A DNA stretch of 64,000 nt from Lathyrus oleraceus (lineage: Eukaryota > Streptophyta > Magnoliopsida > Fabales > Fabaceae). Location: the NCBI RefSeq assembly GCF_024323335.1, contig NC_066579.1, positions 239,651,820 to 239,715,819 of the forward strand, read 5' to 3'. The notes beneath the pieces are model-generated. The model ran no database searches. It saw only the letters and a list, made by a program, of their open reading frames with translations, and was not told the origin of the DNA. Below, piece after piece: positions 44,281 through 57,348 of this stretch (its first letter is position 1; each line of letters begins with the position of its first letter). The position numbers and the translations under genes are program-made.

Positions 44281-47200
44281 TATGACATTTTATATAGACT
44301 AAGATGGATTAAAGTTATGAAAAGCAAAATATATTATAAAAATAACGTAGAGTACCTTTTATTAGAAACATGAAACCTATTAGACGGACACTGGGCAAAA
44401 GAACTGAGTTTTCTTTGAACATGATAGGAAGGGGTTGAAACACTCCAAATGCATGTCTTTGAAATAAAATGACATATACATATACATATTACTTAGCTAC
44501 TTAACGTATTTGTTTAACATGGTAGCCTTCTCAAGGTGACTATGTTTAGTATGCCAAATCAACATTGGTAGAATGACTTACTTATTTTATACCCTTTTTT
44601 AAAATTAAATATATGTTTTAAACACTAAAACAAGAGAATATGCTGACTAGACAGCTATAGAACAAACAAGAGATGATTGAAATTTCATTGAAATTATTGT
44701 CTTCTATCTCACCCCAAAAGTTAAAATATTGTCTCATCAAGATAATAATGAATAACAATAAATTTTATGAACATATAGTAATGAAGGTGATAATAATCAT
44801 ATTGATTATTAATTTTTAATAGTTTTGAAACTAGGTTGTGAAAGTGTTTTTCCTTTTGTTGATATTTTTTTAATGTTCACCTTTGAAGGATCATGTTAAA
44901 AATATTTTAAATTATTTCTATTATATTGTGTTCATGTTAAAATATGAACTCTATTACTAACCAATAAATAAAAAAGATTTTTAATATGTCTTATGACGCT
45001 CGTTATGATAACCAAGAAATTGCAATAGAAAATTTATCTATTTTAGAATAGTTACAAAAAAAAATATAAGGTTGAGAAATATTTAAAAACTAAACTAAAT
45101 AATAAAAATGCAATGTAGATACTTTAAATTTTTTGCAAGTAAATTCCGCCTGAATATTTTAAATATTTCAAAGTTTACCAAAAATAATCATGCATAAAAG
45201 TATTACGCAATCACCTAAATTCACATGGAATTATAAAATAGTGAGAAAAATAATCGAAAAAGAGAATCGTAAATAAAATGATGGATACATATTGATATGA
45301 CTTAAACAACTTATTATATATAAAAGAAAACGTAGTTCAAGAACTTAAAAATGAAAATAATTAAACCATAATTAATAGGTTGAAATTTATATTTCATGAA
45401 AAACTAAATTTTCTTTTCAGTTTTAAAGTTCAGTATTATAGGCTAAGCTCACAACCTTTCCAATACCCTAAAGACTCACAAAATACAAGTAGGAAACCAC
45501 CATCATGCAATTACCATAGTGTATTGATTAATGCATCCGCTAACTAACTTGCTATTAAGTGTTACATGACATGTAACCATAAAATGTATGCATTACATGA
45601 CTATCCCAACTAATTTCATCTAATGTTATGAAATCTCAACTAAATATACTTTATAGAATATTTTTTTATCATTCATAAAATATCTTTAAGTTTATATACG
45701 TTATTTTATGACGACCTTTTTATTTTAAAAGGACATGTTTTCACTACTAAATAAAATTTGAAAAGTACTATTTCTTTTTTTAGACTAGTACTATTAATTT
45801 TTATGCCCGGTTATTTGTAACGTATTTTTAAACCCCTTTATTTTGAAAGATTTGAGTGTATTTAGTTAAGCTCATAACAACAAACAAAACAAGAATAGAA
45901 TATAAAACATATTATACATCTTGCCAATTTATAGAAAAACACCTTTTGAATATAATTTATTATTGGAAAAACACAAAGTCTCTGAAGAGTTTATATAGTG
46001 TTACACTCTTTCTCTTAAATATTAATTTTATAGAGACAAATTAAGTAAAATTTTCGTTTTATTATGATATTTATATATGATATCAAGAAGTTAGTATCAT
46101 AAACCATATTTCATGCCAAATTCTAATTCTATTACTTAAGTACATATAAACATCACTTGAAATTATTAGAATAAGATTCTAAATAATAACATTAAAATTA
46201 TTGATTTGTTAATGTTATTATTTTGAATAAGATCCTCAATTATAACATTAACAATATTGATTTGTTAGGTTTTTTTATCATAAAATTTATTCACTTAAAT
46301 TGTAATGTATTGATATTTAAGTTTTTTTTATATATAAAATTCTAAAATATAATGTATTGATATCATAATATGTTGTTTTAGAAAAATGACTATGAAAAAA
46401 CGAAATAAAGAATATGACATTTTATATAGACTAAGATGGATTAAAGTTATGAAAAGAAAAATATATTATAAAAATAACACTGAGTACCTTTTAATAGAAA
46501 CATGAAACCTATCAGATGGATACTGGGCAAAAAATACTGAGTTTTCTTTGAACATGATAGGAAGGGGTTGAAACACTCCAAATGCATGTCTTTGAAATAA
46601 AATGACATATACATATACATATTACTTAGCTACTTAACGTATTTGTTTAACATAGTAGCCTTCTCAAGGTGACTATGTTTAGTATGCCAAATCAACATTG
46701 GTAGAATGACTTACTTATTTTATACCCTTTTTTAAAATTAAATATTTAAACACTAAAACAAGAGAATATGCTGACTAGACAGCTATAGAACAAACAAGAG
46801 ATGATTAAAATTTTATTGAAATTATTGTCTTCTATCTCACCCCAAAAGTTAAAATATTATGTCATAAAGATAATAATGAATAACAATAAATTTTATGAAC
46901 ATATAGTAATGAAGGTGGTAATAATCATATTGATTATAAATTTTTAATAGTTTTGAAACTAGGTTGTGAAAATGTTTTTCCTTTTGTTGATATTTTTTTA
47001 ATGTTCACCTTTGAAGGATCATGTTAAAAATATTTTAAATTATTTCTATTATAGTGTGTTCATGTTAAAATATGAACTCTATTACTAACCAATAAATAGA
47101 AAAGATTTTTAATATGTCTTATGACACTCGTTATGATAACAAAGAAATTGCAATATCAAATTTATCTATTTTAGAATAATTACAAAAATATATATATATG

Positions 47201-50200
47201 GTTGACAAATATTTAAAAACTAAACTAAATAATAAAAATGCAATGTAGATACTTTAAATTTTTTGCAAGTAAATTCTGCCTGAATATTTGAAATATTTCA
47301 AAGTTTTCCAAAAATAATCATGCGTAAAAGTATTACGCAATCACCTAAATTCACATGGAATTATAAAATAGTGAGAAAAACATTCGAAAAAGAGAATCGT
47401 AAATAAAATGATGGATACATATTGATATGACTTAAACAACTTTTGTATATAAAAGAAAACGTAGTTCAAGAACTTAAAAATGAAAATAATTAAACCATAA
47501 TTAATAGGTTGAAATTTATATTTCATGAAAAACTAAATTTTCTTTTCACTTTTAAAGTTCAATATTATAGGCTAAGCTCACAACCTTTCCAACACCCTAA
47601 AGACTCACAAAATACAAGTAGGAAACCACCATCATGCAATTACCATAGTGCATTGATAAATGCATCCGCTAACTAACTTGCTATTAAGTGTTACATGACA
47701 TGTAACCATAAAATGTATGCATTACATGATTATCCCAACTAATTTCATCTAATGTTATGAAATCTCAAATAAATATACTTTATTGAATGTTTTTTTATCA
47801 TTCATAAAATATCTTTAAGTTTATATACGTTATTTTATGACGACCTTTTTATTTTCAAAGGACTTGTTTTCAGTACTAAATAAAATTTGAAAAGTACTAA
47901 TTCTTTTTTTTACACTAGTACTATTAATTTTTGTGCCGAGTTATTTGGAACGTAATTTTAAACCCCTTTATTTTGAATGATATGAGTGTATTTAGTTAAG
48001 CTCGTAAGAACAAACAAAACAAGAATAGAATATAAAATATATTGTACATCTTGCCAGTCTATAGAAAAACACCTTTTGAATATAAGTCATTACTGGAAAA
48101 ACACAAAGTGTCTGAAGAGTTTATATAGTGTTACACTCTTTCTCTTAAATATTAATTTCATAGAGACAAATTAAGTAAAATTTTAGTTTTATTATGATAT
48201 TTATATATGATATCAAGAAGTTAGTATCATAAACCATATTTCATGCCAAATTCTAATTCTATTACTTAAGTACATATAGACATCACTTGAAATTATTAGA
48301 ATGAGATTCTAAATAATAACATTAACATTATTGATTTGTTAATGTTATTATTTTGAATAAGATCCTCAATTATAACATTAACAATATTGATTTGTTAGGT
48401 TTTTATATCATAAATTTTATTCACTTAAACTGTAATGTATTGATATTTAAGTTTTTTTTATATATAAAATTCTAAAATATAATGTATTGATATCATAATA
48501 TGTTGTTTTAGAAAAATGACCATGAAAAAACGAAGAAAAGAATTTGACATTTTATATAGACTAAGATGGATTAAAGTTATGAAAAGTAAAATATATTATA
48601 AAAATAACATAGAGTACCTTTTATTAGAAACATGAAACCTATCAGATGGATACTGGGCAAAAGAACTGAGTTTTCTTTGAAATGGGTTGAAACACTCCAA
48701 ATGCATGTCTTTGAAATAAAATGACATATACATATACATATTACTTAGCTACTTAACGTATTTGTTTAACATAGTAGCCTTCTCAATGTGACTATGTTTA
48801 GTATGCCAAATCAACATTGGTAGAGCGACTTACATATTTTATACCATTTTTTAACATTAAATATATGTTTTAAACACTAAAACAAGAGAATATGCTGACA
48901 AGACAGCTATAGAACAAACAAGAGATGATTGAAATTTCATTGAAATTATTGTCTTCTATCCACCCCAAAAGTTAAAATATTGTCTCATAAAGATAATAGT
49001 GAATAACAATAAATTTTATGAACATATAGTAATGAAGGTAATCATATTGATTATAAATTTTTATTAGTTTTGAAACTAGGTTGTGAAAGTGTTTTTCCTT
49101 TTGTTGATATTTTTTTTAATGTTCACCTTTGAAATATCATGTTAAAAATATTTTAAATTATTTCTATTATACTGCGTTCATGTAAAAATGTGAACTCTTT
49201 TACTAACCAATAAATAAAAAAGATTTTTAATATGTCTTATGACGCTCGTTATGATAACAAAGAAATTGCAATAGCAAATTATCTATTTTAGAATAATTAC
49301 AAAAAAATATAACGTTGACAAATATTAAAAACTAAACTATATAATAAAAATGCAATGTAGATACTTTAAATTTTTTGCAAGTACATTCCGCCTGAATATT
49401 TTAAATATTTCAAAGTTTACCAAAAATAATCATGCATAAAAGTATTACGTAATCACCTAAATTCACATGGAATTACAAAATAGTGAGAAAAACAATCAAA
49501 AAAGATAATCGTAAATAAAATGATGGATACATATTGATATCACTTAAACAACTTGTTATTTATAAAAGAAAACGTAGTTCAAGAACTTAAAAATGATAAT
49601 AATTAAACCCATAATTAATAGGTTGAAATTTATATTTCATGAAAAACTAAATTTTCTTTTCAGTTTTAAAGTCCAGTATTATAGGCTAAGCTCACAACCT
49701 TCCAAACACCCTAAAGACTCACAAAATACAAGTAGGAAACCACCATCATGCAATTACCATAGTGCATTGATAAATGCATCCGCTAACTAAATTGCTATTA
49801 AGTGTTACATGACATGTAACCATAAAATGTATGCATTACATGACTATCCCAACTAATTTCATCTAATAATATGAAATCTCAACTAATTATACTTTATTGA
49901 ATGTTTTTTTATCATTCATAAAATATCTTTTAGTTTATATACGTTATTTTATGACGACCCTTTTATTTTAAAAGGACATGTTTTCACTACTAAATAAAAT
50001 TTGAAAAGTACTATTTCTTCTTTTTTTACACTAGTACTATTAATTTTTATGCCCGGTTATTTGGAACGTATTTTTAAACCCCTTTATTTTGAATGATTTG
50101 AGTGTATTTAGTTAAGCTCATCAGAACAAACAAAACAAGAATAGAATATAAAATATATTGTACATCTTGCCAGTCTATAGAAAAACACCTTTTGAATATA

Positions 50201-50659
50201 ATTCATTACTGGAAAAACACAAAGTGTCTGAAGAGTTTATATAGTGTTACACTCTTTCTCTTAAATATTAATTTCATAGAGACAAATTAAGTAAAATTTT
50301 AGTTTTATTATGATATTTATATATGATATCAAGAAGTTAGTATCATAAACCATATTTCATGCCAAATTCTAATTCTATTACTTAAGTACATATAGACATC
50401 ACTTGAAATTATTAGAATAAGATTCTAAATAATAACATTAACATTATTGATTTGTTAATGTTATTATTTTGAATAAGATCCTCAATTATAACATTAACAA
50501 TATTGATTTGTTAGGTTTTTTTATCATAAATTTTATTCACTTAAACTATAATGTATTGATATTTAAGTTTTTCTTTATATATAAAATTCTAAAATATAAT
50601 GTATTGATATCATAATATGTTGTTTTAGAAAAATGACCATGAAAATACGAAATAAAGAA
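44281..50659. repeat. Satellite units 1-3 (long type, 2132, 2130 and 2117 bp)
   Basis: Full-length units that keep the roughly 340-base segment from CTATCCCAACTAATTTC to TATAGAAAAACAC. They share the left-subtype marker GACAAATTAAGTAAAATTTT. Unit 3 lacks a few bases around GAAATGGGTTGAAAC (48680), where other units read GAACATGATAGGAAGGGG. Confidence 0.9.
48312..48352. repeat. Palindromic hairpin inside satellite unit (example copy)
   Basis: AATAATAACATTAACA, nine bases, then the exact reverse complement TGTTAATGTTATTATT. The same structure occurs in other units (about 46192, 50429, 52220, 54003, 61311), with one mismatch in unit 1. Confidence 0.8.
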
Positions 50660-53600
50660 TATGACGTTTTATATAGACTAAGATGGATTAAAGTTATGAA
50701 AAGCAAAGTATATTATAAAAATATAGTAGAGTACCTTTTATTAGAAACATGAAACCTATTAGATGGATACTGGGCAAAAGAACTGAGTTTTCTTTGAACA
50801 TGATAGGAAGGGGTTGAAACACTCCAAATGCATGTCTTTGAAATAAAATGACATATACATATACATATTACTTAGCTACTTAACGTATTTGTTTAACATA
50901 GTAGCCTTCTCAAGGTGACTATGTTTAGTATGCCAAATCAACATTGGTAGAGTGACTTACATATTTTATACCATTTTTAACATTAAATATATGTTTTAAA
51001 CACTAAAACAAGAGAATATGCTGACAAGACAGCTATAGAACAAACAAGAGATGATTGAAATTTCATTGAAATTATTGTCTTCTATCCACCCCAAAAGTTA
51101 AAATATTGTCTCATAAAGATAATAGTGAATAACAATAAATTTTATGAACATATAGTAATGAAGGTGATAATAATCATATTGATTATAAATTTTTATTAGT
51201 TTTGAAACTAGGTTGTGAAAGTGTTTTTCCTTTTGTTGATATTTTTTTTAATGTTCACCTTTGAAATATCATGTTAAAAATATTTTAAAATATTTCTATT
51301 ATACTCCGTTCATGTAAAAATGTGAACTCTATTACTAACCAATAAATAAAAAAGATTTTTAATATGTCTTATGACGCTCTTTATGATAACAAAGAAATTG
51401 CAATAGCAAATTTATCTATTTTAGAATAATTACAAAAAAAATATAAGGTTGACAAATATTTAAAAACTAAACTATATAAATAAAAATGCAATGTAGATAC
51501 TTTAAATTTTTTGCAAGTACATTCCGCCTGAATATTTTAAATATTTCAAAGTTTACCAAAAATAATCATGCATAAAAGTATTACGTAATCACCTAAATTC
51601 ACATGGAATTACAAAATAGTGAGAAAAACAATCAAAAAAGAGAATCGTAAATAAAATGATGGATACATATTGATATCACTTAAACAACTTGTTATATATA
51701 AAAGAAAACGTAGTTCAAGAACTTAAAAATGAAAATAATTAAACCATAATTAATAGGTTGAAATTTATATTTCATGAAAAACTAAATTTTCTTTTCAGTT
51801 TTAAAGTCCAGTATTATAGGCTAAGCTCACAACCTTCCAAACACCCTAAAGACTCACAAAATACAAGTAGGAAACCACCATCATGCAATTACCATAGTGC
51901 ATTGATAAATGCATCCGCTAACTAACTTGCTATTAAGTGTTACATGACATGTAACCATAAAATGTATGCATTACATGACCTTTTGAATATAATTCATTAC
52001 TGGAAAAACACAAAGTCTCTGAAGAGTTTATATAGTGTTACACTCTTTCTTATAAATATTAATTTCATAGAGACAAATTAAGTAAAATTTTAGTTTTATT
52101 ATGATATTTATATATGATATCAAGAAGTTAGTATCATAAACCATATTTCATGCCAAATTCTAATTCTATTACTTAAGTACATATAGACATCACTTGAAAT
52201 TATTAGAATAAGATTCTAAATAATAACATTAACATTATTGATTTGTTAATGTTATTATTTTGAATAAGATCCTCAATTATAACATTAACAATATTGATTT
52301 GTTAGGTTTTTTTATCATAAATTTTATTCACTTAAACTATAATGTATTGATATTTAAGTTTTTCTTTATATATAAAATTCTAAAATATAATGTATTGATA
52401 TCATGATATGTTGTTTTAGAAAAATGACCATGAAAATACGAAATAAAGAATATGACGTTTTATATAGACTAAGATGGATTAAAGTTATGAAAAGCAAAGT
52501 ATATTATAAAAATATAGTAGAGTACCTTTTATTAGAAACATGAAACCTATTAGATGGATACTGGGAAAAAGAACTGAGTTTTCTTTGAACATGATAGGAA
52601 GGGGTTGAAACACTCCAAATGCATGTCTTTGAAATAAAATGACATATACATATACATATTACTTAGCTACTTAACGTATTTGTTTAACATAGTAGCCTTC
52701 TCAAGGTGACTATGTTTAGTATGCCAAATCAACATTGGTAGAGTGACTTACATATTTTATACCATTTTTTAACATTAAATATATGTTTTAAACACTAAAA
52801 CAAGAGAATATGCTGACAAGACAGCTATAGAACAAACAAGAGATGATTGAAATTTCATTGAAATTATTGTCTTCTATCCACCCCAAAAGTTAAAATATTG
52901 TCTCATAAAGATAATAGTGAATAACAATAAATTTTATGAACATATAGTAATGAAGGTGATAATAATCATATTGATTATAAATTTTATTAGTTTTGAAACT
53001 AGGTTGTGAAAGTCTTTTCCTTTTGTTGATTTTTTTTAATGTTCACCTTTGAAATATCATGTTAAAAATATTTTAAATTATTTCTATTATACTGCGTTCA
53101 TGTAAAAATGTGAACTCTACTACTAACCAATAAATAAAAAAGATTTTTAATATGTCTTATGACGCTCGTTATGATAACAAAGAAATTGCAATAGCAAATT
53201 TATCTATTTTAGAATAATTACAAAAAAAATATAAGGTTGACAAATATTTAAAAACTAAACTATATAATAAAAATGCAATGTAGATACTTTAAATTTTTTG
53301 CAAGTACATTCCGCCTGAATATTTTAAATATTTCAAAGTTTACCAAAAATAATCATGCATAAAAGTATTACGTAATCACCTAAATTCACACGGAATTACA
53401 AAATAGTGAGAAAAACAATCGAAAAAGAGAATCGTAAATAAAATGATGGATACATATTGATATCACTTAAACAACTTGTTATATATAAAAGAAAACGTAG
53501 TTCAAGAACTTAAAAATGAAAATAATTAAACCATAATTAATAGGTTGAAATTTATATTTCATGAAAAACTAAATTCTTTTCAGTTTAAAGTCCAGTATTA

Positions 53601-55932
53601 TAGGCTAAGCTCACAACCTTCCAAACACCCTAAAGACTCACAAAATACAAGTAGGAAACCACCATCATGCAATTACCATAGTGCATTGATAAATGCATCC
53701 GCTAACTAACTTGCTATTAAGTGTTACATGACATGTAACCATAAAATGTATGCATTACATGACCTTTTGAATATAATTCATTACTGGAAAAACACAAAGT
53801 CTCTGAAGAGTTTATATAGTGTTACACTCTTTCTTATAAATATTAATTTCATAGAGACAAATTAAGTAAAATTTTAGTTTTATTATGATATTTATATATG
53901 ATATCAAGAAGTTAGTATCATAAACCATATTTCATGCCAAATTCTAATTCTATTACTTAAGTACATATAGACATCACTTGAAATTATTAGAATAAGATTC
54001 TAAATAATAACATTAACATTATTGATTTGTTAATGTTATTATTTTGAATAAGATCCTCAATTATAACATTAACAATATTGATTTGTTAGGTTTTTTTATC
54101 ATAAATTTTATTCACTTAAACTATAATGTATTGATATTTAAGTTTTTCTTTATATATAAAATCTAAAATATAATGTATTGATATCATGATATGTTGTTTT
54201 AGAAAAATGACCATGAAAATACGAAATAAAGAATATGACGTTTATATAGACTAAGATGGATTAAAGTTATGAAAAGCAAAGTATATTATAAAAATATAGT
54301 AGAGTACCTTTTATTAGAAACATGAAACCTATTAGATGGATACTGGGCAAAAGAACTGAGTTTTCTTTGAACATGATAGGAAGGGGTTGAAACACTCCAA
54401 ATGCATGTCTTTGAAATAAAATGACATATACATATACATATTACTTAGCTACTTAACGTATTTGTTTAACATAGTAGCCTTCTCAAGGTGACTATGTTTA
54501 GTATGCCAAATCAACATTGGTAGAGTGACTTACATATTTTATACCATTTTTAACATTAAATATATGTTTAAACACTAAAACAAGAGAATATGCTGACAAG
54601 ACAGCTATAGAACAAACAAGAGATGATTGAAATTTCATTGAAATTATTGTCTTCTATCCACCCCAAAAGTTAAAATATTGTCTCATAAAGATAATAGTGA
54701 ATAACAATAAATTTTATGAACATATAGTAATGAAGGTGATAATAATCATATTGATTATAAATTTTTATTAGTTTTGAAACTAGGTTGTGAAAGTGTTTTT
54801 CCTTTTGTTGATTTTTTTTAATGTTCACCTTTGAAATATCATGTTAAAAATATTTTAAATTATTTCTATTATACTGCGTTCATGTAAAAATGTGAACTCT
54901 ATTACTAACCAATAAATAAAAAAGATTTTTAATATGTCTTATGACGCTCGTTATGATAACAAAGAAATTGCAATAGCAAATTTATCTATTTTAGAATAAT
55001 TACAAAAAAAATATAAGGTTGACAAATATTTAAAAACTAAACTATATAATAAAAATGCAATGTAGATACTTTAAATTTTTTGCAAGTACATTCCGCCTGA
55101 ATATTTTAAATATTTCAAAGTTTACCAAAAATAATCATGCATAAAAGTATTACGTAATCACCTAAATTCACACGGAATTACAAAATAGTGAGAAAAACAA
55201 TCGAAAAAGAGAATCGTAAATAAAATGATGGATACATATTGATATCACTTAAACAACTTGTTATATATAAAAGAAAACGTAGTTCAAGAACTTAAAAATG
55301 AAAATAATTAAACCATAATTAATAGGTTGAAATTTATATTTCATGAAAAACTAAATTTTCTTTTCAGTTTTAAAGTCCAGTATTATAGGCTAAGCTCACA
55401 ACCTTCCAAACACCCTAAAGACTCACAAAATACAAGTAGGAAACCACCATCATGCAATTACCATAGTGCATTGATAAATGCATCCGCTAACTAACTTGCT
55501 ATTAAGTGTTACATGACATGTAACCATAAAATGTATGCATTACATGACCTTTTGAATATAATTCATTACTGGAAAAACACAAAGTCTCTGAAGAGTTTAT
55601 ATAGTGTTGTCGCATCGCGCGAAAAACCGGCGGGAAAAGAAAGAAACAACAGAGCCGCCACCGTGTGTTATTTATCCCAAAAGAGGGAAAGGAAACGCTC
55701 AGAGTAAACCTAGGAAAGAACATGGTCTCGCGACCAAAGAGAATGGGTTCGGGAGTCGGTTATGCGAAGGGAAGGTATTAGCACCCCTACGCATCCGTAG
55801 TACTCTACGGGATCCACGCACAAAAGAAAGGAAAATTGGTTGCTAAACACTGCTCAAATACTCACACACACTGGCTGAAAGAAACGCAAGAAACTGACTG
55901 AAACTGACTCGGCATGATGTCGCATCTTGGGC

Positions 55933-56063
55933 CTACTTAGTCTATCAGGCATAGACATCAGAGTCGAAGTAGTTCGGACTGGGGAAACGACACATGCTCG
56001 CTAGGATATCGCATCCTATGCATACGTATCTTCTCGGACGAGAGAAGAATCAGAGCATTCGTA
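55933..56063. repeat. Two LTR hairpin modules in the inserted fragment
   Basis: First: CTACTT/AAGTAG outer (55933-55938, 55967-55972) and TCTAT/ATAGA inner. Second: TACG/CGTA outer (56023-56026, 56060-56063) and CTTCTC/GAGAAG inner. Both keep ATCAGAG between the right arms. Confidence 0.65.
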
Positions 56064-56118
56064 GCTCGGCTGACACGCGCACAAACAAACAGACAAAGGC
56101 AAACGTGGAGCCCGAATG

Positions 56119-56277
56119 CCAATCACTGGACTTACATCAGCATCCGAACCAAAACACACACAAGAAGGCAAACATGGAGCCTGAATGCCAATTGCTGGAC
56201 TTACATCAGCATCCGGACCAAAACGCACGCACAATGGAACCCAAATGCCACTCGATGGACTTACATCAGCTTCCAAG
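56119..56277. repeat. Three tandem CCAATnnnTGG units
   Basis: Starts at 56119, 56188 and 56248 with core CTGGACTTACATCAGC; the counterpart of the six-unit array at 12770-13080. Confidence 0.8.
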
Positions 56278-56455
56278 CACACAACAACAAAACAAGTTAG
56301 TAGGGAGTCGGGGACTCGAGCCTATAACTGTCAAGCACACACTCAAACAGACAGACAACAAATTGCTAAGGAGTCAGGCACTCGAGCCTAGCAACTGTCA
56401 AACAACACACACAAAAAGAAAAAGGGCGCCCGGAGAGATCAGCTCAATCTCCTGC

Positions 56456-56494
56456 CTACATACTTCATCTGGTATGAAGATCAGGGCGATGTAG
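56456..56494. repeat. LTR hairpin module with fully changed stems
   Basis: Outer CTACAT/ATGTAG and inner CTTCAT/ATGAAG, spacer ATCAGGG, followed by TTCC. Both stems differ from the common version yet still pair perfectly. Confidence 0.65.
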
Positions 56495-56649
56495 TTCCCC
56501 TACAGAGGGATAAAGGACTAGCCTAACCAGATAACAGAGGGAGACACAACTAGGGAGACTACGACTCGAGCCTAGATGTTATCATGCAAAATCAACCCTA
56601 AGTTATGGTTTCTAGCTAAATGGCACAAGGGCCAACCTATCCTAAGCAT

Positions 56650-56797
56650 GGCTCACACAGGAAGCAAGCCACACACGCACTTAACTTGCACAGGAAGCAA
56701 GCCAAGCAAAACCTAACTTGCACAGAAAGCAAGTCTAAACTAATCCTAACTTGCACAGGAAGCAAGTCAAACAATCCTAACTTGCACAGGAAGCAAG
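56650..56797. repeat. Five irregular repeats of about 30-35 bp
   Basis: The core CACAGGAAGCAAG (once CACAGAAAGCAAG) occurs at about 56655, 56690, 56720, 56753 and 56784, mostly preceded by CTAACTTG. Not seen in LTR B. Confidence 0.8.
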
Positions 56798-57348
56798 CTA
56801 TACACAAACAAGTGGCTCAAACAAGGGTTAGGTTTTAGTCAAGGGGTCATATCAACCTCGACAAACAAACCTCTGGAACTGGGTGAATGTGCTCTTAACC
56901 TTGCCATTGAGGGAAACACAAAGTCTCTAAGAGTTTATATAGTGTTACACTCTTTCTCTTAAATATTAATTTTATAGAGACAAATTTTTGTAAAATTTTA
57001 GTTTTATTATATATTTATATATGATATCAAGAAGTGTAGTAATATAACCATATTTCATGCCAAATTCTAATTCTATTACTTAAGTAACATGTAGACATCA
57101 CTTGAAATTATAGAATAAATTCTAAATAATACATTAACAGTATTGATTGTTAATGTTATTATTTGAATAGATCCTCAATAAACATTAACAATATTGATTT
57201 GTTAGTTTTTTTATCATAAATTTTATTCACTTAAACTATAATGTATTGATATTTAAGTTTTTCTTTATATTATAAAATTCTAAATATAATGTATTGATAT
57301 CATAATATGTTGTTTTAGAAAAATTCCATGAAAATACGAAATAAAGAA

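Larger units (their letters stand above)
55608..56910 (-). mobile_element. LTR 3'-terminal fragment inserted in satellite unit 6
   Basis: Begins TGTCGCATCGCGCGAAAAACC, the plus-strand image of an LTR end of the element B/1 family. It follows LTR B (12245 to about 13733) through the CCGCCACCGTG block, GGGAAGGTATTAGCACCC, hairpin modules, CCAATnnnTGG repeats and the GGTCATATCAACCTCGAC phrase, then stops at GCTCTTAACC. The rest of the LTR and all internal sequence are absent. About 36 bases of satellite (AAACACAAAGTCTCT...TATATAGTGTT) occur on both sides, too long for the usual 5 bp target duplication. Small ORFs inside are chance. Confidence 0.88.
50660..57348. repeat. Satellite units 4-6 (short type)
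   Basis: Lengths are 1791, 1783 and 3115 bp, the last including the LTR fragment. In all three the sequence passes from GCATTACATGA directly to CCTTTTGAATATAATTC (near 51979, 53763 and 55549), skipping about 340 bases. Units 4-6 share TATGACGTTT and are nearly identical over long stretches, consistent with recent local amplification of one deletion variant. Confidence 0.9.

Noticed and set aside
45856..46044. A 62-codon ORF repeated in satellite units (also 47986, 50102 and 63750)
   Set aside because: Differences between copies are mostly amino-acid changing, the frame is destroyed in short units and by gaps in units 7-8, and there is no known domain. It follows from repeat homogeneity, not coding.
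49593..49790. 65-codon ORF in satellite unit 3
   Set aside because: Exists only because of a one-base difference from other units; not conserved.
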